Positions 17,706-26,866 are shown, counted from the stretch's first letter. The stretch: DNA of 64,000 bases from Terrilactibacillus laevilacticus (GCF_006517395.1 NZ_VDCY01000007.1:1-64000); one strand, 5' to 3'. A program made the numbers and translations. The notes: generated by a model from the sequence alone, not told the origin.

Positions 17706-18956
17706 ATGATCGGAAAGCGTATCCGTTATTATCGTAAACGGGCAGGTTTGACACTTGAAAAACTAGCTGAAGGAATTTGCTCTATCTCATATTTAAGCAA
17801 AATTGAAAATGGTGAGAAATCAAGTGAGGAAATCATCAGACTCTTATTTAAACGTCTTGGTATGACATATGAGGAACATATCAATCCTCAAACCCTCTCT
17901 GTTGAAATTGAGAAAAAACTTATGGAACTCTATCATTATTTAAATGAACAAAATGCAGATAAAGTCATACCTTTATTAAAATATATACATAAACAGTTAG
18001 AAAAAGACTCTTTTCCCGAATACCAAACGAGGTATGAGCTATTGCACGTGAAATGGTTAATTGTTCAAGATTGTTTGGTAGATGCCGAAAGTGAGCTAAA
18101 GCGTTTATCTTTATTCTATGACACGATGGATAATTATTCAAAATACTTTTATCACTTGTTTAAAGGCTGTCTTTATTTTCATATGTCTGATTCTAAAAAC
18201 GCATTAGTCAATTATCAAAGAGCCGAAAAATGGTTTAGTAAACTTGAAATGAAAGAACGAGAGAAAGCTGAATTAAATTATGAAATCGCCTGCACGTATG
18301 AGCAATATTACCACATGAATAGTTGTATTAATTATGCGAACAGAGCTTTGGAAATCTATAATAAGGAATATCATCTAAAAAAAATCTCGAATTGTCATCT
18401 TCTCTTAGGCATTGCTAATCGAAAAAGCTTAAATTTTAATGCAGCGGAGTATCATTTTAGACAAGCTTTAAAATTTACTGAAGTCTACGATGATCAAGAA
18501 ACATCCAGCATTATCTATTATAATTTGGGTTTAATGCATAATGTACAAGGACATACTAACGATGGTATTTCGCTGATTAAAAAATCCTTGCATATACCAT
18601 CTACCCATGAAAATCATGGATATGCCTTATTTGAATTAGCGAGGGTCTATCTTTTTACCAATCATATTCATGAGGCAAAAAAAACCACGTATAAAGGACT
18701 TTTGCTTTCGAGAAAATATCACCTAGAGAACCACATTCTATTATTTCAAGCTTTAGAATTAAAAATGCAAGAAGAGGAAGCCTATTACGCATTCGTTCAC
18801 CACCAAGTCATTCCTTATTTTAAGAAAAAACGAAGGTGGGATATTGTTGCAAGCTTTGCTGAAGATCTAGCGGACATAGCTTATAAGGATCGTAAATATA
18901 AAAATGCTAGCCTATATTATCGAACAGCGAATGAAGCAAGAAAAAACATCAAATAG
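17706..18956 (+). CDS. HTH-XRE regulator with TPR-like helical repeats
   Basis: Protein of 416 residues. An N-terminal XRE helix-turn-helix (about 1-60: IGKRIRYYRKRAGLTLEKLA, SISYLSKIENGEKSS) is followed by helical repeats with TPR character (for example IIYYNLGLMHNVQGHTNDGI, ELARVYLFTNHIHEAKKTTY). This is the layout of RRNPP-type regulators such as PlcR and NprR, which bind signal peptides, but I find no adjacent secreted-peptide gene. ATG at 17706 is preferred over the TTG at 17700, which overlaps GAGGTGG. It is a single gene with unknown targets. Confidence 0.82.
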   Translation: MIGKRIRYYRKRAGLTLEKLAEGICSISYLSKIENGEKSSEEIIRLLFKRLGMTYEEHINPQTLSVEIEKKLMELYHYLNEQNADKVIPLLKYIHKQLEKDSFPEYQTRYELLHVKWLIVQDCLVDAESELKRLSLFYDTMDNYSKYFYHLFKGCLYFHMSDSKNALVNYQRAEKWFSKLEMKEREKAELNYEIACTYEQYYHMNSCINYANRALEIYNKEYHLKKISNCHLLLGIANRKSLNFNAAEYHFRQALKFTEVYDDQETSSIIYYNLGLMHNVQGHTNDGISLIKKSLHIPSTHENHGYALFELARVYLFTNHIHEAKKTTYKGLLLSRKYHLENHILLFQALELKMQEEEAYYAFVHHQVIPYFKKKRRWDIVASFAEDLADIAYKDRKYKNASLYYRTANEARKNIK

Positions 18957-19243
18957 AAAAATAAGATTTAAGAGATCGTATCCAGGAGAATCAAGACGTA
19001 ACTCGGTATGACAAGAATCCACCATAGGGATGGTCTATAAAAATCAAGTGGAATTAATATCGTGTTTATACTTGTATAAATAAGCTAGACGTCTACTCTT
19101 AGAATGATTATATTCTTTTTTTATCAAACGATAGAGTAATCTATGGTAAAAAGCATTGAAATTTAGGTATAAATTCGTCATACTAGACATGATAAATATT
19201 ATTTCATTCTTCATGTATGTTAACGAAAGGAGATGAACCTAAA

Positions 19244-19477
19244 ATGGCTTTTGTCATTACTTCTGCTTGTGAAGAAGAAAAAGCTGGGGAATGTGTTGAA
19301 ACTTGCCCAGTTGATTGTATAGCTGAAGGTGAAAAGATGTTTTATATTGATCCTGATATATGTATTGATTGTGGTGCATGCGAAGCAGTGTGTCCAGTAG
19401 AAGCTATCTATCCTGAGGATGAAGTTCCTGAAGAAGAACAAAAATACATCCAATTAAATCAAGATTTCTTTAAATAA
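19244..19477 (+). CDS. Ferredoxin, 7Fe/8Fe bacterial type
   Basis: Ferredoxin of 77 residues. The first cysteine group is in ACEEEKAGECVETCPVDC and the second in DICIDCGACEAVCPV, as in Bacillus ferredoxins with one 3Fe-4S and one 4Fe-4S cluster. It is a small soluble electron carrier. ATG at 19244 is used because all such ferredoxins begin MAFVIT or similar; GGAG lies 11 bases before. Two strong terminators follow. Confidence 0.93.
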   Translation: MAFVITSACEEEKAGECVETCPVDCIAEGEKMFYIDPDICIDCGACEAVCPVEAIYPEDEVPEEEQKYIQLNQDFFK

Positions 19478-19514
19478 AATATCCCATATGTTGTATTCAT
19501 TCACATATGATGAT

Positions 19515-19556
19515 TTTCCCGCATTAACGGATAGTAAGGGTCCCCCACCTCAAGGG
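19515..19556 (-). repeat. Half copy of the CCCCCACCT palindromic repeat
   Basis: On the minus strand CCCTTGAGGTGGGGGACC followed by ACTATCCGTTAATGCGGG matches the 3' half of the copies at 57643 and 62633. Confidence 0.6.
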
Positions 19557-19576
19557 AATGACCTAAGATTACACAT

Positions 19577-19646
19577 AAAAAATCGTCCTTTCTTTAAAAT
19601 GGTTGTTTAGTCACTTTCATTTTACTAGATCGGACGATTTTTTTGT
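19577..19646 (+). terminator. Terminator 1 after ferredoxin
   Basis: AAAAATCGTCC pairs with GGACGATTTTT across a roughly 40 nt loop, followed by a T run. Confidence 0.75.
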
Positions 19647-19678
19647 TTTTTTTTAAAGAAAATGATGAAAAAGTGGCC

Positions 19679-19718
19679 TCCATAAAGTCATCTTACACTG
19701 ACTTTATGGACATTTTTT
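19679..19718. terminator. Second hairpin, possible terminator
   Basis: TCCATAAAGTCA-TCTTACAC-TGACTTTATGGA, a perfect 12 bp stem, followed by CATTTTTTCA. The rest of the gap up to 20093 holds nothing I recognise. Confidence 0.7.
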
Positions 19719-20093
19719 CATTTAAGAAATGATTTAAATAGATTGTATATGGCTTTACGATAGAGTTTATCCCGATTTTTTTCTCCACTCTCCCATAATG
19801 TAAGTTCTCTGCGAAAACTATAATTAACCTTTACGAATGAAAGGTTACATGTTTTTTGATAACCAAAATTCAATTCATTTTTGTGGTTGCAAACTTTAAT
19901 CGAATAGCTTAATGCGCCATTTCAATAAGTTCTAATTAAATTTGAAATGTATGTAAGCAGTTCCACCCGTAAATATTATGCCTATATATCTAATAATATG
20001 CCCATTCAGAAAGAAGTGGATGTTGATAAAAACGTTTAAATCTCATAGTAAAGATAATAATATATATGATTTTTGATTGGAAGTGGATAGAGA

Positions 20094-22256
20094 TTGTTAT
20101 TAAAACGAGGTATTATTTCCCTTTTTAGCATTGTTTTCGGAATTTGTTTTTTTGGAGTTTTTTTACTTTGTTTTACTTTCCCTATGTTAATTAAAATATA
20201 TAACCATATAGATAGAGTTTCAATTGCTCTATTTCTCTTTTCTTTTATTGTTGTCATTTTTTACATTGCTGTGTACCATTTTTTATCCAATAAAAAGGCT
20301 TTTTGGTTAAATCACATCACTTTTGGGTTATTTGTGATTGCTGTACTTATTGAAATATGGATAATTACAATGTTTAAAACGATACTACCTCCTAAAGTAG
20401 ATGGGGGACATACATATGCTGAAGCTTTGTACTTATTAGCCCATGGTCATAGTTCAGGAAATATCTATCTCAAAGTTTATCCAAATAATATTCCAATTAC
20501 AGTTTTAAGGTATTTACTTTATCGTATTTGTTCAATTGTTCATATTAAAAACTATTTAACCATTGAACGAATAATATGTGCCATCTTATTGAATGTTAGT
20601 ATCTATTTTTCTTGGAAGATTGTTAAAAACTATTTCGATAAGAAAATGGGTATTATTTTCCTATTAATGAATTTAACTTGTTTTCCACTATTTGTTTACA
20701 TTCTTTACTTTTATACTGATACAATGGCCATTATTTTTCCTGTGCTTCTTTTATATCTTTGGTTAATATATCAACGTTCTATGAAAATTAGATACATTTT
20801 ATTATTAGGTTTATTTTTAGGAATTGGTTGTCAAATTCGGCAAAATCTCATTTTATTTCTTCCGGCACTAGCTATATATATGAGTTTTGTATTACGGTGG
20901 AAAAAAACAGTTGCAAATCTTTTAATTATAATCGTCGCTTTTTTTTCAATTCATTTTATCGCCCAGACTTATTATATACATCTTGGTTATAATCAAAGTA
21001 ATAAGTTCAAAATGCCAACCACTCATTGGATAATGATGGGGTTATCAAAAGATGGTGGATATAGCACGAAGGACTATATGATAACTAGATCTCAACCAAG
21101 CCAACAAGCTAAAATTCAAGAAAATATAAATCAAATAAAACAAAGAATATATGAAAAAAAGAATGACGGTTTAGCTTATCTTTGGGGAGTAAAAATGGCT
21201 AGAACATGGGCTGATGGAACTCGAGGATATTATTGGTATACATATATATCAACTCAGAGACCATTAATCTATGAGTACTTGTTCGACCATCAAAAACAAC
21301 TCATTCTGTTTGTTATACAAATTTTTCACATTGTGAATATCTTTTTCTTGCTTATCTCTACTCTTCATTTTTTTCGAACAAAAAAAGTGAACCTTAACCT
21401 GTTTATTCAAATTTGTTTATTTGGAAACTTTGCTTTTTACGTTTTTTTATGGGAAGCTGAGCCAAGGTATACCTTATTGTTCACACCGTATATGTTATTA
21501 GGTGCTGTGTTTGGACTTAATGAAATGATAAAAATATTAGCTCGTATTCGAAATGAACAGCCAAAATTAAAAAAAGGTGGAAAATGGCCACCGCAAATAT
21601 TTTTTCCAATAAGTTTAATTATTATTGTCATTGTCTGCGCACTATTAAATTACCAAGAATATGCTAAAAATAGAATGGATTATAAGCAATACTCTGTTAA
21701 TCAATTTTACAATACTGGTGGAGCAAGTGTCCCAGTAAATAAAAATAGTATGATTGAACAGACATTTAATCCTCAATATGCATTTAATCATATATTGCTA
21801 GGCGTAAAGAGTATAAATGGGAAAGGAATCTATGAGATTTCAATTTCTAAACTTGGGTCAAACAAAGTATTGTATAAGAAATCCATCAATTCAAGTCAGG
21901 TTGAACCTAGACATTATTTAGCTATTGTAACCCGAAAAAATATACCAAGTAGTTATCGACATTATAAAATATCTGTCAAGCAAATATCTGGTACTCACCA
22001 TTCTTCAATCAACTTATCATTGAATGGAAGAGGCTATGAATGGCGAGATCTCTATAAAGGCGGTGTTATTATACAAAATAATAAAGCGTTATCAAAAGCT
22101 GATCTACAATTTAAAGTATATAGATTAGTCAAAAAACCCTATTTAAGTGCAAAATTATATGTTTGTCTATTCTCAGTACCAATCTTCATATTAATTTTCT
22201 ATATCTATAATGTGTTGAGGTATAGAAGTACAAAAGTAAAGAGAGTTTTGACCTAA
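20094..22256 (+). CDS. Large multi-pass membrane protein, GT-C glycosyltransferase-like
   Basis: Protein of 720 residues, clearly more AT-rich than its neighbours. The first roughly 500 residues hold about a dozen hydrophobic helices and an extracytoplasmic loop with VDGGHTYAEALYLLAHG, where GT-C enzymes keep an acidic catalytic residue. The last roughly 200 residues form a predicted soluble region ending in one more helix. This layout fits lipid-linked-sugar transferases that glycosylate envelope polymers, but I cannot name a family with confidence. The start is TTG with a weak ribosome binding site. It stands alone; base composition suggests acquisition. Confidence 0.6.
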   Translation: MLLKRGIISLFSIVFGICFFGVFLLCFTFPMLIKIYNHIDRVSIALFLFSFIVVIFYIAVYHFLSNKKAFWLNHITFGLFVIAVLIEIWIITMFKTILPPKVDGGHTYAEALYLLAHGHSSGNIYLKVYPNNIPITVLRYLLYRICSIVHIKNYLTIERIICAILLNVSIYFSWKIVKNYFDKKMGIIFLLMNLTCFPLFVYILYFYTDTMAIIFPVLLLYLWLIYQRSMKIRYILLLGLFLGIGCQIRQNLILFLPALAIYMSFVLRWKKTVANLLIIIVAFFSIHFIAQTYYIHLGYNQSNKFKMPTTHWIMMGLSKDGGYSTKDYMITRSQPSQQAKIQENINQIKQRIYEKKNDGLAYLWGVKMARTWADGTRGYYWYTYISTQRPLIYEYLFDHQKQLILFVIQIFHIVNIFFLLISTLHFFRTKKVNLNLFIQICLFGNFAFYVFLWEAEPRYTLLFTPYMLLGAVFGLNEMIKILARIRNEQPKLKKGGKWPPQIFFPISLIIIVIVCALLNYQEYAKNRMDYKQYSVNQFYNTGGASVPVNKNSMIEQTFNPQYAFNHILLGVKSINGKGIYEISISKLGSNKVLYKKSINSSQVEPRHYLAIVTRKNIPSSYRHYKISVKQISGTHHSSINLSLNGRGYEWRDLYKGGVIIQNNKALSKADLQFKVYRLVKKPYLSAKLYVCLFSVPIFILIFYIYNVLRYRSTKVKRVLT

Positions 22257-22329
22257 TGGGTTAAAGAAAAGTATAAAAAGTTTATTGTAGATTGAGGACG
22301 AAATTTAAACCTGTAGATTAGCATCTCTT

Positions 22330-22512
22330 TCATCTAAAAATAAACTCTACGCCCGGTTCCGGCGTAAAAGCGAGTAGAAAACGTGTTTGATCACACCAAA
22401 GGCAATCGGTCGTTTCGTAGTTTTTCTTTAATGGGTCTCGGTAAGGTCGTGTCGAGTTGGGATTGTACCATTGGTCCTCAATCTCCAGAACGCGCAGGAT
22501 CCGCCTAGCCAC
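22330..22512 (-). CDS. Unrecognised short reading frame, possibly a gene remnant
   Basis: A 60-codon frame from a GTG without a spaced ribosome binding site. The sequence is rich in Trp and Arg (VLEIEDQWYNPNSTRPYRDP, CLWCDQTRFLL) and does not look like random translation, and the DNA is more GC-rich than its surroundings. It may be a fragment of a lost gene or a small real protein. I do not recognise it. Confidence 0.3.
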   Translation of the reverse strand: MARRILRVLEIEDQWYNPNSTRPYRDPLKKNYETTDCLWCDQTRFLLAFTPEPGVEFIFR

Positions 22513-22532
22513 CTTCCAGATAATAGGGAAAT

Positions 22533-22581
22533 AAAAAACAGATGAAGATAATACGGTTCGTTTTTCTTCAGCTGTTTTTTA
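22533..22581 (-). terminator. Terminator after the 3D-domain protein gene
   Basis: AAAAAACAG pairs with CTGTTTTTT and GAAGA with TCTTC inside the same hairpin. T runs flank it on both strands. Confidence 0.65.
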
Positions 22582-22617
22582 TGGACTTATCAGACAGCCC
22601 CATCTTTATTTATTACC

Positions 22618-23568
22618 CTACTCGATAACCTTGACTTTTACTGTACGACGTCCCCAGTCTAATGCTTCTGAATTGTCATTAAAAAACAGATCAATTTTCA
22701 TCCCTTTAATGGCCCCACCCGTATCCGCCGCAATAGCATATCCATACCCTTCAACATACAGTTTAGTTCCTAGCGGAATGACGTTAGGATCAACAGCAAC
22801 CACTTTCGCTTCAGGGTTGGCTCTAAGATCAATCCCAGAAGCGGTCACACCCGAGCATCCTGAACAATAGGCTGTATAACCCGTACTATTGGCAAAGAAT
22901 TCTTTTACTGTATGTGTTGCTACTTTTTCTTTTTCTTGCTTATCTTTTTTAATTACCTTACTTTGTTTATGAACGATTGTTTGATTCCTCCCAATGGATT
23001 CCGACGATTTAGATGGAGGAGAAGTTTTATGTTTATTTTCACCTTTTGCTAAAAATTGATATGTTTCAGGACCTACAATTCCATCCACTGTAATATTATT
23101 TTGCTTTTGTAAATCCACTACAGCTTTTTTCGTTAGTGAACCGAACACTCCATCCATTTTTGCACGATAATAACCCTTATCACTTAAAACATTTTGAAGT
23201 TGTTTAACATCTTCTCCTGTACTTCCCATTTTTAATGTCAACTTCTCTGCAATAAATCGGAACAAAGCGTTTTTCGTTTGATCACCAACAATACCATCCA
23301 CTTTCAGATTTTCTTCGCTTTGAAACGATTTTACGGCTTTTTCAGTTGAATGACCGAAATATCCCGTCGAATTTTTTATTTTATAATGTCCAGTTTCTCG
23401 TAATATGTCTTGCAGTGTCTTAACATCGTCATCAGTAGTCCCTTTATACAAGACTTTTGATCCTTGTTGAAAGAAATGTGCATCGGCTAGCGAGGGCCCA
23501 GCCAAAATAGATGAGGTAACGGTTGCTGCAATAGCCGTGTGTTTGATTAACCACTTATTCATACTCAT
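22618..23568 (-). CDS. Secreted cell-wall protein: two peptidoglycan-binding repeats plus 3D domain
   Basis: Secreted protein of 316 residues. A signal peptide (about 1-30, ending near LADAHF) precedes two PG_binding_1 repeats (about 45-105 and 115-175; motifs VDGIVGDQTKNAL and VDGIVGPETYQFL), a Lys/Ser-rich linker and a C-terminal 3D domain with DTGGAIKGMKIDLFF. 3D-domain proteins such as YocH and MltA-like enzymes act on peptidoglycan; the three aspartates of the signature are present. AAGGAGG lies eight bases before the start. A WalR-type box lies 190 bp upstream. Confidence 0.9.
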   Translation of the reverse strand: MSMNKWLIKHTAIAATVTSSILAGPSLADAHFFQQGSKVLYKGTTDDDVKTLQDILRETGHYKIKNSTGYFGHSTEKAVKSFQSEENLKVDGIVGDQTKNALFRFIAEKLTLKMGSTGEDVKQLQNVLSDKGYYRAKMDGVFGSLTKKAVVDLQKQNNITVDGIVGPETYQFLAKGENKHKTSPPSKSSESIGRNQTIVHKQSKVIKKDKQEKEKVATHTVKEFFANSTGYTAYCSGCSGVTASGIDLRANPEAKVVAVDPNVIPLGTKLYVEGYGYAIAADTGGAIKGMKIDLFFNDNSEALDWGRRTVKVKVIE

Positions 23569-23757
23569 TAAATATCCTCCTTATGCCTTTTGATTTATGT
23601 TCCTTCTAAACAAACATAAACACCAATACTAAAGACAAATATGCAGTGTCTTTCATAGATGGATTTTCCACTGCACTAAACATCCTTGGTTTTATCCCAC
23701 TTCCAAGCTAGTAACTTCTCCCTCTACTACTGATATGACCTTAAAACATATAAATGA

Positions 23758-23774
23758 TTTACATTTACATTACA
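23758..23774 (-). promoter_or_regulatory. WalR (YycF) binding site candidate
   Basis: The minus strand reads TGTAAT-GTAAA-TGTAAA, an exact fit to the WalR direct repeat TGTWAH-N5-TGTWAH. It is upstream of a 3D-domain wall protein, the kind of gene (yocH, lytE, cwlO) WalRK controls in B. subtilis. The rest of 23569-24060 includes a TGCAGTG/CACTGCA inverted repeat but no further gene. Confidence 0.7.
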
Positions 23775-24060
23775 ACATGACATACAATCGAAATAATTTA
23801 CATTTTTTATTAAGTTAAAAGGGTTCGTCTTGGAACTAAGCTACACGATTTAAGGCATCGCCTGTTTTTAGATTTCCACGCGTAAAAAAAGCCAAAAACA
23901 TCATTTGCTCTGAATTGGCATATATTTCTAAATTAAATTAGTCAACTCTCGTTTATTTAAATGGTTAAATAACCAATTATAGTCAAATTAGTCAGTGGTC
24001 TATTCGGTATGAATGCCTCCGCATATGATGAACTATCACGTGAATAGGGGGGGAAGGAAA

Positions 24061-24378
24061 ATGACTGATCATCCAAATGAAAAACCAGAGGTAAAAAGTT
24101 CTATGGATAGTAAGCCGTTATCTGACACCAACGAACAAATACAGGCCATTAATCAACGGCTTACCAATACACTTGTCTCAGGTATCTTAAAAAAACACGG
24201 AGTAGATCGTTCGAAGCTTAAACCGTTATCAGAAGAAAAAAAGCAAGAACTTCGTGACTTAGTAAATGACTTAAAAAGCAAACTTGAAGCCTTATCGTCA
24301 AATACAGTTAAAGAGTCAGCCGAAGAGGCAGCTCCTACTAAAAAAAGGCGGATAAAAAGAAAAAGTCTAATGGAATAG
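24061..24378 (+). CDS. cotW: Spore coat protein CotW-like
   Basis: Protein of 105 residues. The core SGILKKHGVDRSKLKPLSEE followed by KKQELRDLVNDLKSKLEAL lines up with B. subtilis CotW ([20 protein letters not shown] and so on), and the C-terminus is basic. CotW belongs to the insoluble outer coat fraction with CotX and CotV. ATG at 24061 follows GGGGGGAAGG. The longer frame to 24013 is unlikely because the ribosome binding site is inside it. A CATATGATG near 24020 only loosely resembles a sigma-K -10. Confidence 0.82.
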   Translation: MTDHPNEKPEVKSSMDSKPLSDTNEQIQAINQRLTNTLVSGILKKHGVDRSKLKPLSEEKKQELRDLVNDLKSKLEALSSNTVKESAEEAAPTKKRRIKRKSLME

Positions 24379-24443
24379 TTTAATCATAATTAGTCAATTG
24401 TTCATTAAATACAATATCTTGATAATCATAAGGAGGAAAATAA

Positions 24444-24899
24444 ATGGGATTATTTGATGAAGAAACTAAAAGTCGTAATAAAGGGTGGTGCGCACTTGAA
24501 GATTGTGACCACCCACTTAGTACAAATTCAGATCTTAGTCAGAACCTTGACCAAGTAAACACGACATTCCAAGGTACTGATGAAGTTATTGTTATTAAAG
24601 ATTCTTGTGATGTTGAAGTAAGGACAACATCAACTGAGGCAGCGGTAACCATTCAACTCGCTATTCAAGTCGCTGTTTTTGTTATTGTTCAGATTGCTGT
24701 TCTCAATGATATTGAAGAAGCAGAAATTACTCAAGACTTACTCCAACTTACGAAAACTAAACAAATTAACAAACAAAAAACAATTATTGAAAACTCTCGT
24801 GGTGTTAAAGTTAGAACTGAAGATACAAATATTGCTGTATCTGTTCAAATTGCTGTTCAAATTCTTGTCGCTATTCTCGTTACACTTGAAATTCTTTAA
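24444..24899 (+). CDS. cotX: Spore coat protein CotX/CotV family
   Basis: Protein of 151 residues with two repeats of the CotX domain. The first is VIVIKDSCDVEVRTTSTEAA plus a hydrophobic stretch (about 48-90); the second is TIIENSRGVKVRTEDTNIAV plus another (about 112-150). CotX, CotY and CotZ form the insoluble crust layer in B. subtilis. AAGGAGG precedes the ATG by nine bases. It follows cotW by 65 bp, probably in one late-sporulation unit, and a terminator follows. Confidence 0.92.
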   Translation: MGLFDEETKSRNKGWCALEDCDHPLSTNSDLSQNLDQVNTTFQGTDEVIVIKDSCDVEVRTTSTEAAVTIQLAIQVAVFVIVQIAVLNDIEEAEITQDLLQLTKTKQINKQKTIIENSRGVKVRTEDTNIAVSVQIAVQILVAILVTLEIL

Positions 24900-24906
24900 T
24901 AAGATT

Positions 24907-24947
24907 AGCTCTTCCCCTGTATTTTCTATACAGTTGAAGAGCTTTTT
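24907..24947 (+). terminator. Terminator after cotX
   Basis: AGCTCTTC with inner CTGTAT/ATACAG and GAAGAGCT, followed by TTTTT. Confidence 0.85.
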
Positions 24948-24995
24948 CTCTATGATGTTAATTTTATTCAATACGCCTATAGGCTCTTACGCTTG

Positions 24996-25541
24996 TTATT
25001 TATGAGTCTCCCATTCTCTTCGTAGGATACTCATCATGATACGATCGTACCGCTGACCATCTCGATAGACAGCTTCTCGCATGCGGCCTTCTTCTTGGAA
25101 TCCTACAGCTGTATAAGATCGAATGGCTGGTGTATTATTACCTATTACATCAAGACCCACTCGATGAAGATTAAGCTCATAAAAAGCATACAAAAGAATC
25201 AATTTTAAAGCTTCTTTTCCATAACCTTTGCCCCTGTCACTTCGATCTCCTATTCCAATAGCTAAACTAGCTATACCATTGTTCCACTCAATTCCGTGTA
25301 GGGCTACAAATCCAACTAATCGATCATCTTGGCAGGTTCTAATACGAAATTGAATATGATTAGAACTTTCTTCATCTTGGGATTGAAGTTCTTTAAGCTA
25401 CAAAGGGATCGCCATATCACTATCCATCCGTCTTAAATAATCTGCATCTTCTTGCCATTTTGCCATGACTTCAGCATCATCTGGGCGAATTGATGTCAGT
25501 TTAACCAGTTTACCGCTAAAGATGTTGTGATTATTTTCCAT
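24996..25541 (-). pseudogene. GNAT acetyltransferase interrupted by an in-frame TAG
   Basis: A single frame encodes a RimJ/RimL-like acetyltransferase of about 181 codons, from MENNHNIFSGKLVKLTSIRP to LRREWETHK, with the acetyl-CoA loop DRGKGYGKEAL near residue 100. AAGGAGAAAAG precedes the ATG at 25541. Codon 48 is TAG (25398-25400), following MAIPL; no other lesion is seen. Either the gene is newly inactivated, or the stop is read through, or it is a sequencing error. An internal Met at 25202 could start only a non-functional C-terminal piece. Confidence 0.85.
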
Positions 25542-25610
25542 CTTTTCTCCTTCCTCATCATATGTCTATATTAAGTGAATGTTCTTTGAGTATTATCTAA
25601 TTTTGATTAA

Positions 25611-25642
25611 CCTTTTCGTTTGTCACCTTTTGAACACTCACT
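25611..25642 (+). mobile_element. MITE-like repeat, copy G (right-end remnant)
   Basis: TTTGTCACCTTTTGAACACTCACTT matches the right end of the MITE family. The left end is absent. The remnant supplies the stop codon region of bdbC. Confidence 0.5.
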
Positions 25643-26078
25643 TAAAATTCTTATTTTTGCGATAGTCCGTCCAAACAAACAAGGAAATACCTGTAAAAGC
25701 GATGAGTGCTAAAAAAGGAATCGTGATAAACCCAAATAATTCAAAGTACTTTTGACTGCATGACACACCCGCCCCGCAAAACGTTTGTCCTTGCAAGGCT
25801 TGGATATGCTGCTCCGCATAATGATAAGCTGAAATTAAGCCTCCAACCATAGATAAAGGTAAAATGTATAGGGCAATTTGACGATCATTCCTAAAACAAG
25901 CAATGCCGAGTAGGATGGTTAAAGGGTACATGAAGATCCGCTGAAACCAACATAACTTGCATGGTGTCCAGCCAAGTATTTCACTTAAATACAAACTGCC
26001 AAACGTGGCTAATATGGCCATTAACCAAGCTAAGTATAACCTATAATTAAAACCGTCTTGATTTTCATTATTTTTCAT
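25638..26078 (-). CDS. bdbC: Thiol-disulfide oxidoreductase BdbC (DsbB-like)
   Basis: Membrane protein of 146 residues with four transmembrane helices. Redox cysteine pairs are in CKLC (about residue 40) and FCGAGVSC (about 100-107). As in B. subtilis it should pass electrons from BdbD to quinone, keeping BdbD oxidised. It starts four bases after the bdbD stop. The last codons run into a MITE end remnant. Confidence 0.94.
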   Translation of the reverse strand: MKNNENQDGFNYRLYLAWLMAILATFGSLYLSEILGWTPCKLCWFQRIFMYPLTILLGIACFRNDRQIALYILPLSMVGGLISAYHYAEQHIQALQGQTFCGAGVSCSQKYFELFGFITIPFLALIAFTGISLFVWTDYRKNKNFK

Positions 26079-26082
26079 CTCA

Positions 26083-26826
26083 TTAGTCGCCTTGTTTTAA
26101 AGAATGATTTATCGCTTCCTTAACGACATCATAATCAAGAGGATTATTCACAAGTTTTCCGTCAATAAACAAACTTGGCACGACCTCAACCTTCATCGAC
26201 TTAGCAAGGTTATAATCTTGAATCACATTGTTTTGATAACTTAAGTCATCGAGTGTTTGTTTGTAATTCTTTTCGTCTAATGATGGAACAGTTTTCTTTG
26301 CTATAGACGTTAAAAGATCCTTTGTGACCCATTCTTTCTTTTCATCACCTTGAGCGGCATATAAGGCTTTATGAAAATTCCAAAATGAATCAGGATATTG
26401 ATGGTATATCATTTCAGCTGCATTTGCAGCTAACTGAGATCCTTTACCTAAAATCGTATAATTGATAAATGTAAAACTTACTTTTCCATTATCTATAAAA
26501 TCTTTTTTTATTTTGGGAACAATTCTTTGTTCGAATTCTTTACAATATGGACATCTATAATCACCGAATTCGACTAATTTAACAGGGGCATTCGCAGTCC
26601 CCATGATCGGTTGTTCTTTATAATTGATGGAAGGTGTCTCTTGTGACGACGGGTTGTTCTGATTTTCATTTGGTTGACTCGATTGTTGTGTCTTTAATAC
26701 AATACCAATAATAGCAACTAATAAAATTATAACGAGAGCCGTACTTATTACGACAATTTGTCGTTGTTTTCTTCGAGTGACTTTTTCTTGCTCATAGTGA
26801 TTTTTTGGCTTTTTTTTATTGGACAT
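26083..26826 (-). CDS. bdbD: Thiol-disulfide oxidoreductase BdbD (DsbA-like)
   Basis: Protein of 247 residues with a single N-terminal membrane anchor (about 23-45) after a Lys/Arg-rich start. The DsbA-type thioredoxin domain has active site CPYC in FGDYRCPYCKEF, near residue 95, and the cis-proline region VEVVPSLFIDG. It makes disulfide bonds in exported proteins together with BdbC; in B. subtilis the pair serves competence proteins. Confidence 0.94.
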   Translation of the reverse strand: MSNKKKPKNHYEQEKVTRRKQRQIVVISTALVIILLVAIIGIVLKTQQSSQPNENQNNPSSQETPSINYKEQPIMGTANAPVKLVEFGDYRCPYCKEFEQRIVPKIKKDFIDNGKVSFTFINYTILGKGSQLAANAAEMIYHQYPDSFWNFHKALYAAQGDEKKEWVTKDLLTSIAKKTVPSLDEKNYKQTLDDLSYQNNVIQDYNLAKSMKVEVVPSLFIDGKLVNNPLDYDVVKEAINHSLKQGD

Positions 26827-26866
26827 TTTTACACCTCTTCTTTCAATTCATGATCCTAACATGTCC

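Noticed and set aside
24018-24030. Sigma-K promoter before cotW
   Set aside because: CATATGATG fits the -10 only partly and no -35 (AC) is well placed; kept only as a remark.
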